Part shown: one piece after another, positions 1 to 10,426 of the stretch
How positions within the stretch are numbered: the stretch's first letter is position 1
How the letters are laid out: every line of letters begins with the position of its first letter
NCBI GenBank assembly: GCA_034359265.1
Contig: CP136892.1
Location: 15,734,501 to 15,798,500, forward strand
From: Canna indica
Taxonomy: Eukaryota; Streptophyta; Magnoliopsida; Zingiberales; Cannaceae
Direction: 5' to 3'
Length of the DNA: 64,000 bases
The notes under the pieces: model-generated
Databases searched by the model: none
Told to the model about the DNA's origin: nothing
Seen by the model: only the letters and a program-made list of their open reading frames with translations
Program-made: the position numbers and the translations under genes

Positions 1-78
1 ACGAAGAGTTTCCCACTCCACATAAATCACATTAATACATATATATTATTGGAAGATGGAAGGTGTCATTAATATTGA

Positions 79-1562
79 TTAGTCAGAAATTAGATTTAAA
101 TTCACCGACTTTTTTTTGGTCACCGGTTCACAAGCATATATCACTACTTTTTTTTTTGAAAGGAAGCAACTTGTATTTATCAAGAGAGTTGAAAAATTGT
201 TCACACAAGTAAGTAAAAAGAGGACCTCAAAGATATGAATGTAGTTGGAAAATTGAATATTCCAGCTGATGGGATTTTCCAAAGCGCCATACTCTTTGAG
301 ATACGCAATTGTGGCATTTGGTGCAGTTGAAAGCACAAACAAAGATGGGAATTGCAAGTGAAGGGGCTTGTGGCCCACCCAAGTGTCAAACCAAAATTTG
401 ATTTGCTGACTGTTTCCAACCACGAGAGTAGAGGAAAGCTTAAAAGCTTCTTGTATAGAAACAATACCTTTCTAGATATGAGAGGAAGGAACACGATCAG
501 CAGAATCAGTACCAGGAGTGAGAGGATATAGAGCTTTAATCAATTCAGGCCAAAGTAGATCTCTCTTTTTCCATAGCTTCCATAACCAAGAGCCAAACCT
601 AGCTTTGTTGTGTAGCTTTATGTTGAGAATCTCGACCCCACCATCCTGATAGTCGGTCAGAAGAATGTCCCAGCTAACTAAACATTTTCCCCTGCAGTCA
701 GAACTCAAAGGTCCACGTACACCAAAAAAAGCGTCTTTTGCATTTATCAATTTTTTTGATAACCCAACATGGAGCATTGAAAATAGAGAACATATAGGAA
801 GTCTGACATGTCAAAGTGCTATTAATGAGAGTAAGTCTACCAGCTCTGGAAAGGTTGAGGCCCTGCCAAGAAGTAAGTAATGAATCATGTTTCGCAATCA
901 AGCTGATCCAATCATCTTTGTTGAGTTTACCACCCCGAAGCGGAAGTCCCAAATATTTAATCGGGAAATTTCCATCCGAGCAGCCAAAGATATTCGCCAA
1001 GATGCTTGCAGTCTGCTCATTACCCCGGCCCCCCCAAGTGTATAACTTTGGTCTTGTTGGTGTTGATTGTAAGCCCAGTTGCTAACTCAAAACATATGAA
1101 GAGAAGACAGATCCAAGAGAAACTTTGAATAGTAGCCTTACTAAACATAATTAGATCGTCAGTGTATAGAACGTGCGAGATTCCATCTGGGATGATATTG
1201 GTCAGAACACCATGGGAAATGCCGCGACGGGTGGCAGAAGAAATTAATCTTGAAAGAGTGTTAGCAACCAAGTTGAAAATAAGTGGTGATAAAGGGTTAC
1301 CTTGTCTGAGACCCCGTTTGTGATTGAAAGATGCACCAGGAGAACCGTTGACTATAATTGAAGAGGCCGATGAGCGAATGAGACAAGAAATCCAAGATAT
1401 CCGAAGAGTAGGGAAACCTCTGGCTTCGAGCATCTGCTCAATAAAACTCCAATCAATATACTATTGAAAGCACGAGCAAAATCGAATTTGATGGTACAGG
1501 TATCCGGCTCCAAAGCTCTGCAAGCCCCAATAGTTTCAGCCATAGTCATGTAACAGTCCAAA
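79..1562 (-). pseudogene. LINE (L1-type) reverse transcriptase, 3' part, degenerate
   Basis: Translating the minus strand gives L1-type non-LTR retrotransposon reverse transcriptase pieces spread over several frames. From high to low coordinates these are a palm motif KFDFARAFNS (about 1485), GLRQGNPLSPLIFNL (about 1310), the catalytic box as LYTDD (about 1160, usual form YADD), the thumb-like IKYLGLPLRGG segment (about 950), and a C-terminal WKLWKKRDLLW stretch (about 560). Frame changes and stops between pieces show it is dead. The 5' part of the same protein lies at 7531-8009, so the element was split by the copia insertion between them. The 3' end (zinc-finger region and poly-A tail) is not visible before position 79. 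Family identity is clear; the exact 3' limit is not. Confidence 0.85.
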
Positions 1563-1564
1563 AT

Positions 1565-3292
1565 TTGATTTCATGTGAGAAATTTGGTCACGCTACAAAG
1601 GCCTGTAGATCTCATTTTGAGGGAATACCACAAATTAATTTCACATCTCAGCAACAATCAACACCTTCTGGTTGGGTACTTGATACTAGAGCATCAAATC
1701 ACGTCAGCTCTTCTACAAATAGTCTTCAATCCTTTTCAGATTATAGTGGTATGAATGATTTGATTATTGGTGATGGTAATGGTATAAATATTTCTCACTG
1801 TAACTATTTATTCTTATTCAAAATAGTTTATTCTGAAGAATGTTTTATGTGCACCTCGCATGACAAAAAATTTGATTTTAGTTTCCCAGTTTTGCAAAGA
1901 AAACTCTACTCCAATTGAATTCTTTCCTGATACTTTTGTTGTGAAGGATCTGACCACGGGAGCTCTTCTTGTTCAAGGCCCGAATAAAAACAATCTTTAT
2001 GAGTGGAACAATGTCTCTTCTCCGGTCGCTCTTCTTACCGATTCCTCATCGTCTCTATCTTTCTCGATTTGGCATCAGCGCTTTGGTCATCCAAAAATCA
2101 AAGTAGTAAAAAATATTCTTACTCAATATCATCTGTCATGTTCAAATTTTTCATTCAGTTTTTGCGATTCCTGTCTTTGTAGTAAGAGCCACAAGATACC
2201 TTTCTCTGAGTCTACATTATCCAGTTGCAAACCATTACAAATAATTTTCACTGATGTTTGGGGCCCTGCTTCCATTTCATCAACTGAAGGATATAGGTAT
2301 TATGTAATATTCTTGATCATTTTACGAGATATACATGACTTTTTCCATTACATAAGAAATCTAATGTTTCCAGTGTCTTTGTTTTATTCAAATGTTTAGT
2401 TGAAAATTTCTTTGAAACTTCAATTATATCTGTCTACTCTGATGGTGGTGGCGAATTTTTGGGTCTATCAAAGATTCTTTCAAGTAATGGAATACAACAT
2501 TTACTCTCTCTACCTTACACACCACAGCGTGTAGGTATTGCCGAACGGCAACATTGGCATATTATTGAAACATCTCTAACCCTTCTACACCATTCTAAAG
2601 TTCCACTTCATTTTTGGAATCATGCTTGCACTTATGTTGTTTACTTAATCAATTGCCTTCTTACTCCAAATCTCAGCAGCACCTCTCCATTTGAATTATT
2701 ATTTGCTGACAAACCAAACTACAAATCCTTACATGTCTTTGGTTGTCTTTGTTATCCATGGTCGAGCCCATAAAATTCTCATAAATTTGACCCTAAATTG
2801 AGACCTTGTGTATACTTTGGTTACTCAACTCAATACCATTGTTTTAAGTTTTTTGATCCTACTTCATCAAAAATATTTCTATCTCACCATGTGCACTTTG
2901 TTGAAGATGTATTTACATTCGCCACCTGCCAACAGGAACTCCTTCGTGTCACCAAACTAATTGTTACTGAGTGGATTGATGCACACTCCTTGGACACTCC
3001 TTCATCAGAACCACCTCCTAAGCATATTTCATCACCTACACTTCACCTATTAGCTTCTCCAGATGTTGATTACCATAATTCCTCTACCTTGAACAATGAC
3101 AGCTCTCAGTCGTCTTCCCAACCATCACACAATGTTATGCAAGAACCTTGTCAGGATAACTTGGGACACACTAATGAAAGACAAACACACAAAATGACAA
3201 CAAGGCCAAGGAACAATATTTTTAAACCTCGTCAACCAATTGATTACTCAGCATTGTATTGTTCAGTTTCTCCTGATGTTCCACATGCATAA
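1565..3292 (+). pseudogene. copia A gag zinc knuckle, protease and integrase remnant
   Basis: Plus-strand fragments begin with a partial CX2CX4HX4C zinc knuckle (CEKFGHATKAC), then a protease box degraded to LDTRASNH where D-S/T-G-A is expected. The GAG-pre-integrase HQRFGHPK follows near 2070, then the integrase core with FTDVWGP (about 2250), SDGGGEF (about 2440) and ERQHWHI carrying the catalytic glutamate (about 2550). A low-complexity Ser/Pro-rich linker runs to about 3290. Frameshifts near 1900 and 2400 and an internal stop near 2771 split the reading frame. Retroviral-type integrase would insert the cDNA; this copy cannot encode it. Confidence 0.85.
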
Positions 3293-3369
3293 AAACAGGC
3301 TGCTAAGCATATGGAATTGTGAGAGGCTATACAGACATAAATTAATGCTTTAATCCGAAATAAAACATG

Positions 3370-4745
3370 GATTCTTGTACCTCCTTCAAAACATAATATT
3401 TTAGGGTGCAAATGGGTGTTTCGGATAAAATAATCTCCGACTGGCTCCATCAACTCCTACAAAGGAAAACTTGTTGCTAAGGGCTTTCTTCAATGACCTG
3501 GTATTGATTTTAACTCCACCTTTAGTCATGTCATCAAGCCAACAACCATTCGGGTTATTCTCACATTTGCTTGTTCACTTCAATGGTCGCTATTTCAACT
3601 GGACGTAAACAATGCCTTTCTTCAAGACACGCTTGAAGAAGATGTTTTCATGACTCAACCGTCGGATTTTATTGACTAAAATTATCCACAATATGTCTGC
3701 AAATTGACTAAACCAATATATGGTCTGCGACAAACTCCGCGAGCTTGGTACACTGAGCTTTTGGTATTTTTAAGCTCCTTGGGTATTGTTAATTCAAAAT
3801 CAAACTCGTCTTTATTTCTTCTTCATGATGACACCTTTACTGTTTTTCTTCTTCTTTATGTTGACGATATAATTCTGACGGAGTCTTCTTCTTCAAAAAT
3901 AAATGAGATCAATCAAGCTTTAGCTGCGAGATTTTCACTCAAAGAAATGCAACATCTGCATTATTTTCTCAGTACTGAAGTTTTATACTAAAAGTTTGGT
4001 ATATACCTGTCCCAAAAGAAATATATTGAGGATCTTCTTTATAAATTTGATATGCATGAGCCAAAGGGAGTTAAAACTCCTGCTGCAGCCTCTTCCAAAC
4101 TCATGCTCGGTGATGGTTTTTCGCCCACTGAAGGAATATCGTCAATTAGTTGGCACACTTCAATACCTTTCCTTCACAAGATCAGACATCATATATCACA
4201 AATAAGCTCTCTCAATTTATGCATCCACCTTCAACGGAACATTGGAAGGCCTGCAAACGTGTTCTTCGTTACCTCAAGTCGACAATCACCTATGGATTAC
4301 TGCTCTCATCATCAAAGAATACCAATTTAGTCAGCTTCTCAGATTCTGATTGGGGAGGTGATCTTAATGATCGATGTTCTATAGGAAGTTTTTTGATATT
4401 TTTTGTCTAGTCTCCTATCAGTTGGTCAGAAAAAAAATAACGTACAGTTGCTAGATTATCCACGGAAGCTGAATATAAGGCACTCGCAAATACAACTGCT
4501 GGAATAAATTGGGTAATGAATGTTCTTCTTGAACTTCAACTCAAAATCAAGACATCAACACCTATCATTTATTGTGACAATATGAGTGCTACATCTCTCT
4601 CTCAGAATCCAATTTTCCATAGCAGAATGAAGCATATTGCACTAGATTACCATTTTGTTCGCGAGCAGGTTTAGGCCAACACACTCAGTGTCCAATTTCT
4701 TCTTTCCCAGCTTCAGTTAGTTGATTCGTTTACAAAGATCTAAGA
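3370..4745 (+). pseudogene. copia A reverse transcriptase and RNase H remnant
   Basis: RVT_2-type copia reverse transcriptase pieces in several frames: GCKWVF near 3410, QLDVNNAFLQ near 3600 (first catalytic Asp), KPIYGLRQTPRAWY near 3712 and the intact catalytic box YVDDI near 3860. The RNase H part shows SDSDWGG (about 4340), [10 protein letters not shown] (about 4460) and YCDNMSA (about 4575), matching the copia RNase H D-E-D pattern. Multiple stops and frameshifts (for example near 3430, 3990 and 4410) show that it is defunct. It is followed by the polypurine tract of the same element. Confidence 0.85.
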
Positions 4746-4888
4746 TAGGCGTCGTTGATACTTTGCCTATCTTGAGGGGGCATAATAGAGCATTAATTAC
4801 GCTTAATGAAGATCCACTCAAAACTCATGAAGCCCGAAGCGTTTCGTCTTCACCTCAGTCTATTACTTAGTAATATGGGTTGTTAAAA

Positions 4889-5463
4889 GGTAAATACCTG
4901 GATACATCCTAAACTTTGGACATTTTCATATTTGTGACCAAATCCGAAATAATATCAAATTACATTCTGAACTTTGATATTGATTTCAATTATAGCTTCC
5001 CGTCATCTCTTCGTCGTTTTCTTTGTTACTGCATGACGTGGCGTGCCCACGTGGAATAAAATATTATTATTATTTACACATCATTAAAAAAATATTTTTT
5101 TAAAAAAACTTTATTTATTTATTTAAAATATATACATATATATATATATATATATATTTCAAAAAATACTTATTTTAAAAAAACTTTATTTAAAAAAACA
5201 TTATTTAAAAAAACTTTATTTACCACGTGAAAGGGTTTTTTATAATTTTTTATTTATTTATTTTTAATGATGTGTAAATAATAATAATATTTTATTCCAC
5301 GTGGGCATGCCACGTCATGCAGTTAACGGAGATGACGATGGAGAGATGATGGGAGGCTATAATTGAGATCAATATCAAAGTTCATGATGTAATTTGGTAT
5401 TATTTTGGATTTGGTCACAAATGAGAAAATGTCCAAAGTTTAGGATATATTTTGGTATTTACC
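4889..5463. mobile_element. Foldback MITE inserted in copia A 3' LTR
   Basis: The left 210 bp or so, starting GGTAAATACC, is the inverted copy of the right 210 bp or so, ending GGTATTTACC. Both arms carry the same internal landmarks, for example CTAAACTTTGGACATTTT, TTTGTGACCAAATCC and a CCCACGTGG G-box core. The centre is AT-rich simple sequence with a TA run. No open frame of note is present, so it is a non-autonomous inverted-repeat element. No clear target duplication was found, so the superfamily (Mutator-like is possible from the long arms) stays open. Confidence 0.8.
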
Positions 5464-5480
5464 CTTATTATTTTGATTTA

Positions 5481-7363
5481 GGTGGCGTTTGATTGCCCGC
5501 AAGTACAAATGCTGCAACTCTAGTTGCAGCATTTAGATAACAAATTTGTTTGGTTGGCTGCAAAATTATTTTGCAGCATTTACTAGTTGCAACTTGTATT
5601 TCAAATATCATTTGCGGGCCGCAAGTGGAATTGCAGCCCAAAAAGCCCGCAATACAAGATTGCGGGCTGCAAATGCAATAATTTAAGTATTGAAAATAAT
5701 TAATTTTGGCGACGTAGAGTCGTCGGATGAGGACGAGATAAATATCAAAGTTGTAGGTTTTTGTGTGCTGAACCTGATGGTAGTGTCAGATTTTACATTT
5801 GATAGATTTTTTAAATATATTTTTAGTATTATACAAAAATTAAAATTTATTAATTTGTCAGACAAATCGTGTCGGGCCTAAGTTTTTAGCCTGGCTCGAA
5901 AAAATTTGTCCCAGGCTCGACCCAAATAATTTATGCCCGACCCGGCCCAAAAAAGTTCGTGTCCAGCTTGGCCCGAAAAAATTTGTGCCCGGCCCGGCCA
6001 GAAAAAATTCGTGTCCGTCCCGCCCCGAAAAAATTTGTGTCCGACCCGACCCAATAAATTCGTGCACTGCACGGCCCGTCCCAGCCCGGCTCAATCCGAA
6101 AAAATTCGTGCCCAACCCAGCCTGAAAAATTTCGTGCCCAGCCCGACTCAAAAATTTCGTGCCTGGCCTAGCTCGAAAAAATTTGTGCTCGGCCAGGCCC
6201 GAAAAAATTCGTGCTCAGTCTGGCTCGAAAAAATTCACTGTCGGCCCGGCCCTGCCCAAAAAAAATTTGTACCCCGGCCCGGCCCGAAAAAATTCATGCC
6301 CGACCCAAAAAAATTCGTGCCCAACCCAGCCCTGCTCGAAAAAATTTATGCACTGCCCGACTCGTGCCGACTCGAAAAAATTCGTGCCTTACCCGGCCCA
6401 AAATTATTCGTGCACGGCCCAACCCCAAAAAATTCGTACCCAACCCGGCCCAAACTATTTTGTGCTCGGCCCGCCCCAAAAAAATTCGTGCCCGGTCTGG
6501 ACCGAAAAAATTCTTGCCTGGCCCTGCCCGAAAAAATTCGTGATCAGTCCTGCCCAAAAAAATTCGTGTCCCGACCCGACCCGACCCGAAAAATTTCATG
6601 CCCAGCCCGACCTAACACGAAAAGAAATTCATGCCCAGTCCGAAATATTCGCATCGGGCCCAACCTTGCCCGAAAAAATTCGTGCACTGCCCATCTTGAC
6701 TCGGCTCGGCCCAAAAAATTTATGCCCGACCCCGCATGAGAAAATTCGTTTTCCGCCAAAAAAAATTCGTGCTCGGCCCGACCTGAAGAAATTCCTGCCC
6801 GACCCGGCCTGAAAAAATTCGTTTTCCGGCCCAGCTCAAAAAAATTCATGCCCGGCCCGGCCTGACCAGAAAAAAAATTCGTGCCCAGCCCGAAAATTTT
6901 TTTGTGTTCGGCCTAGCCTTGCCCGAAAAAATTCGTGCACTGCCCAACCTGTCCCGATCCGGCTCGGGCCGACTCGAAAAAATTCGTGTCCGGCTCGACC
7001 CAAAAAGATTTGTGCACGACCCAACCCGAAAAGTTCGTACCCAGCCCTGCCCGAAAAAGTTTGTACCCGGCCCGGATAAATTCGTGCATGCTCGGCCCGT
7101 CCCGTCCCGGCCCGGCTCAGCCCGACTTGAGAAAATTCGTGCCCGACCCGACCCGAATAATTTCGTAAGATGCAAGATGCAAATTACAAGTTGCAAGTGT
7201 AATTACAACTTCCATTTGCGGCCAACCAAATGCTTGCAAATAGAAGTTGCAACTCTACTTGCGGGCAACCAAACGGTAGGCTGCAAAATATATTTGCGGG
7301 CATTTGCTTTTGCATGCAAATAGATTTTGCAGCATTTACACTTATGGGTAACCAAACGCCCCC
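5481..7363. mobile_element. PIF/Harbinger-like non-autonomous element with minisatellite core
   Basis: The left end GGTGGCGTTTGATTGCC is the inverted match of the right end GGTAACCAAACGCCCCC. The terminal repeats extend imperfectly for about 37 bp, to a shared AAATGCTGCAA. The element is flanked by TTA on both sides (5478-5480 and 7364-7366), the target duplication typical of PIF/Harbinger. Subterminal parts contain repeated TTGCAGCATTT and TTGCGGGC motifs. No transposase is encoded; the interior is a long minisatellite. LTR-like sequence of copia A continues on both sides, so this element inserted after the copia element. Confidence 0.8.
5876..7166. repeat. Degenerate minisatellite inside the Harbinger-like element
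   Basis: About 1.3 kb of head-to-tail imperfect units of roughly 26-36 bp. Each unit has one or more CCGGCC/CCGACC pentamer-like steps followed by GAAAAAATTCGTG; there are about 40-50 units. Length varies because the CCGGC steps expand or contract. The array is nearly stop-free in several frames on both strands, which gives Pro/Lys/Ala-rich or Gly/Phe/Arg-rich translated frames. These look like repeat artefacts, not proteins: the same motif is simply read in each frame and no start or splice context is seen. Confidence 0.85.
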
Positions 7364-7455
7364 TTAATTCACCTGTGTCCTTAGCTGTTATAAATATGCG
7401 TGTATGTAATTGAAGGAATATAATTTCTCATTTCATTCTCTCCTTCACCAGCATC

Positions 7456-7502
7456 TTTCTTCTTCTTCTTTTTCTTCTTCTTCTTCTTCTATCTATCTAT
7501 CT
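7456..7502. repeat. CTT/TCTA polypyrimidine microsatellite
   Basis: A run of CTT repeats followed by four CTAT-type repeats, close to the end of the copia A 3' LTR. Confidence 0.8.
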
Positions 7503-7530
7503 GTATAGTTATTTTGCTAATACTTTATCA

Positions 7531-8009
7531 CAAAGTGCTTCTACCTTGCGTAAAAGCGCCTTGTTTGTTATCAATCAAGAATTTCATATGCACAACAAGT
7601 CTATTAGCAAGGAGCTTGGAGAAGATCTTGACCAAACTATTTTTCAAACTATTTTCCAAGCTAATTGGTCGAAAATCGGTAGTTGCGTTTGCTCCTTTCT
7701 TTTTTCGGATCAGCGTAATGAAAGTCGAGTTGATTTTCTGAAAGTCTGCAGGCTGTAGCATAAGGTCATTGAGTATTTTGACCACAAAAGGACCAAGTTC
7801 TTCCCAAAAATTTTTATAGAACTCCATTGTGATACAGTCGGGTCCAAGTGACTTGTAATTTTTCATTGATTTGATAACTTTGTCAACTTTCAATATTGAG
7901 AAAGGTGCAACCAGGTCCCGAAGTAGCTCATGTTGTGGATAAAAAATATAGGACCAATTAACTTGAAGTATAGGTGGCCGAGACACACCAATAATGCTAA
8001 CAAAATGAG
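7531..8009 (-). pseudogene. LINE reverse transcriptase, 5' part
   Basis: Minus-strand L1-type reverse transcriptase N-terminal region. It contains MKNYKSLGPDCITMEFYK (the usual KSPGPDG region), FITLIRKKKGANATTDFRPISL (fingers motif, near 7690-7640) and GAFTQGRS at the left end. It joins directly to DCYMTMAETIG at 1561-1520, so it is the missing 5' half of the LINE at 79-1562. Its right edge touches the ATTTG target duplication of copia B at 8010-8014, so copia B also landed in this LINE. Similar sequence is found in the LINE at 43870-48960. Confidence 0.85.
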
Positions 8010-8014
8010 ATTTG

Positions 8015-8476
8015 TGATGGAAATTTAATAACAGGAATTTTACCTATGCCTAAAGTCATACATGTCAAACCATTAAGGAATATATACCAAAAGAGGAAAC
8101 GTACCTAAATCCATCGCTGTCGTCTGAGAAATTGGGGGCGGCCTTCCAAGTCTATGCACCAACCACAAGACGTCTCTGAATAATGGGGCTTCTGAGACTA
8201 GAACCAAGTGTATGACCCGAGGACCATAATTCCTCTATTTATAACCAAAAAAATATAAGGTAATGGTAATTCCATTTTTGCCCATCATAAATAAGAAATT
8301 ACTCCTAATGGTATCTGTACAATTAAATCTCATATATACATTATTGAGATGTCACAGGCCCACAGATAAATTATAATTAGATCACTTAAGATCTGGATCG
8401 TTAATTTTCATAGTGACGGATGCACACCTATTGATATGCGTTGGCCCATATTAGATTATGAGAAATTAATCCAACA
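8015..8476 (-). repeat. Copia B 3' LTR
   Basis: Colinear with 28303-28748. It has TG...CA ends in element orientation (TGTTGG start on the minus strand). A TATA-like TATAAATAGA sits on the minus strand at 8234-8243, and the same box is present in the other LTR. Confidence 0.9.
8234..8243 (-). promoter_or_regulatory. TATA box of copia B 3' LTR
   Basis: TATAAATAGA on the minus strand, conserved at the matching position of the second LTR (28518-28527). This is the expected U3 promoter location. Confidence 0.55.
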
Positions 8477-8489
8477 ATCCCCCACTTGG
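8477..8489 (-). other. Polypurine tract of copia B
   Basis: CCAAGTGGGGGAT on the minus strand directly abuts the TGTTGG start of the 3' LTR. This is the standard position for plus-strand DNA priming. Confidence 0.75.
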
Positions 8490-8847
8490 GCCAACAAACG
8501 TATCACCGTATAGCTATGCATGCTAACTTTATGAGCTCATCATCACTATTATTGTCAACCATCTCCAATAATCTGGTCCATCGATCATACTAACAACGAA
8601 CCAAAGCGACTTTCATCACATTTATCATGACTAAATTCATCAATGGTCACAATATTTATATTCTCGATGATATAGATCATATATGGGTGCGTAACATGAA
8701 AATTACATGCAATGTGATCCTAACATGCCTATTTCCAACTGGTCCTATTGTATTGAGATCAAATAAAATATTCAGAGTGTAAAAATAATAAAAAATTTAT
8801 TATGTAGAAAAATTTCATAAAGCACAGTAACAAATTATAAACTCCCA
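8490..8847 (-). other. Copia B 3' untranslated stretch
   Basis: AT-rich sequence between the end of the RNase H frame and the polypurine tract; no gene or repeat is seen. Confidence 0.5.
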
Positions 8848-9199
8848 CTAAACCATCATATCATTACATGATGCAACACCCAAATGAGCAACATGCTCAT
8901 GAAAGACCGTGGGCGATAAGCCTTTAGTAAACGGATTCGCCCTCATGGAAGTTGTACCTATGTGCTCTATATATAACTGGTCACTCTGAATTCTTTCTTT
9001 AACAACCAGAAACTTAATGTCGATATGCTTAGATTTCGAAGAGCTCCTGTTGTTATTGGAATATAACACTGCCGATTTGTTGTAATAGTATAGTTTCAGT
9101 GGTCTTTTAATTCCTTTTACAATGCGCAGCCCAGTGACAAAGTTTCGCAGCCATATCCCATGATTGGATGCCTCGTAATTAACAAGCGATGAACTCTGC
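8848..9199 (-). pseudogene. Copia B RNase H C-terminal half
   Basis: Minus-strand frame with the RNase H landmarks EASNHGIWLRNF, a degraded YYNKSAVLYS (usual CDNKSA) and SKHIDIKFLVVKERIQ, ending in the typical NPFTKGL C-terminus. It is cut at its N-terminal side by CACTA-1; the other half continues at 16434 upward. The first catalytic aspartate of CDN is not preserved in this reading. Confidence 0.85.
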
Positions 9200-9202
9200 A
9201 TC

Positions 9203-9508
9203 CACTACTAGAAACTTGGTCTTCAGCAACGGCTATCAGCAACGGCCGCTCAAGCCGTTGCTATTTGCAACGGCATTCTTACGGCCGCCCGAGCCGTTGC
9301 AGATATCTGTATCTGCAACGGCGTTCTAACGGAAGACCGAGCCGTTGCTGATTATTTTAATTATCAGCAACGGCTTTCGGACGGAAAGGCAAGCCGTTGC
9401 TGATTTTTTAATTTTCAGCAACGGCTTGCTAACGGATAAGTGAGCCGTTGCTGATGATAACTTATCAGCAACGGCTTTCTAACGGGCGAGTGAGCCGTTG
9501 CTGATAAG
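9203..9508. repeat. CACTA-1 5' subterminal repeats
   Basis: The motif CAGCAACGGC and its complement GCCGTTGCTG alternate, so each pair about 40-45 bp apart can form a small hairpin. At least six such pairs lie between the terminal repeat and the TATA box. In En/Spm elements the second protein binds 12-bp subterminal motifs; these are the natural candidates here. Confidence 0.85.
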
Positions 9509-9517
9509 TTTATATAG
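9509..9517 (+). promoter_or_regulatory. CACTA-1 TATA box
   Basis: TTATATAGG lies immediately after the 5' subterminal array. It is followed by a CpG-rich, pyrimidine-rich leader. The same box is present in CACTA-2 near 19975-19983. Confidence 0.6.
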
Positions 9518-9952
9518 GGCACGCTCTCGCGCCCGACCCTTCTTCCTCCCGCTGCTGCCGCCGCCGCTCCTGCTGACGCCACTCGCCGCCGCTGCCGCTG
9601 CTGCCGACGCCGACGACGCCGACCGCTGCCGCCGACTTGTTCAGGTACCCTTCTTCCCTGCGGCCGACTCTTCCCTGCGGCCGGCGGGAATCACCCGACC
9701 GAAACCCTATTTCTAGGGTTTCGGCCGGCGGCGGTCGGCCGATGGCCGCCGCCGGACCTTCTGCAGTGGCCGGACAGTGTGTCCGGCCACTGTACGCCGG
9801 CGCCGGAGGGTGGACTCCGGCGCCGGAATTTATAATTTATATATATAGTTTATATTATTTTATAATTGTTAATTAATTATTTTATAATTGTTAATTAATT
9901 GTTTAGATTAATTGTTTAATTTATTAGATTAATTATTAGGGTTTAGATTAAT

Positions 9953-10212
9953 TTCGGACGCGCGCCGGAATCGTCCACTTCGGACGCGCGCCGGAATCGT
10001 CCAATTCGGACTCGCGCCGGAATCGTCCAATTCGGACTCGCGCCGGAATCGTCCAATTCGGACTCGCGCCGGAATCGTCCACTTCGGACGCGCGCCGGAA
10101 TCGTCCAATTCGGACTCGCGCCGGAATCGTCCACTTCGGACGCGCGCCGGAATCGTCCAATTCGGACTCGCGCCGGAATCGTCCACTTCGGACGCGCGCC
10201 GAAATCGTCCAA
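9953..10212. repeat. 26-bp tandem array in CACTA-1 leader (10 units)
   Basis: Ten head-to-tail units of 26 bp, core GGACKCGCGCCGGAATCGTC, with two main variants (GACGCG and GACTCG). It is stop-free on the minus strand, giving Arg/Ser/Trp-rich artefact frames. The homologous array in CACTA-2 has seven units. Confidence 0.9.
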
Positions 10213-10426
10213 TATGGACTCGAACTGTCTCAAAACATTTAGAAAATAATCATCCATCCGACGAGTTGATATGTTTCACGTACGCATCGATCAGTCGGAT
10301 ATGATTTAGCAAAACCTTAGATCCGTTCGGGGATTGTATGTTCGTGTAAAAGAAGTAGATGATCTTTTATACGACGTACAATTCTTGAATTGTCCCTGAT
10401 TGGACAATTTGGGAATATAGTTATTT

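Larger units (their letters stand above)
1563..7530 (+). mobile_element. Ty1/copia retrotransposon A, 5'-truncated, inserted in the LINE
   Basis: Plus-strand copia element in the order gag zinc knuckle, protease, integrase, reverse transcriptase, RNase H, polypurine tract (about 4773-4781) and 3' LTR. No 5' LTR, primer site or N-terminal gag is present: the zinc-knuckle region starts right at the LINE junction. LINE coding sequence ends at about 1562 and resumes at 7531 without visible loss, with CAAA on both sides (1559-1562 and 7531-7534). The 3' LTR appears to start near 4782 and end near 7530 in TCA, but is split by two later DNA elements (4889-5463 and 5481-7363). A polypyrimidine microsatellite lies near its end. 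The element is heavily mutated and inactive. Confidence 0.8.

Noticed and set aside
5933..6812. Long plus-strand frames rich in Pro, Lys and Ala
   Set aside because: They are translations of the minisatellite; similar frames exist on the other strand and no domain or start context is present.
9929..10257. Minus-strand frames rich in Arg, Ser and Trp in CACTA-1
   Set aside because: They are produced by the 26-bp tandem array and shorten with unit number in CACTA-2.
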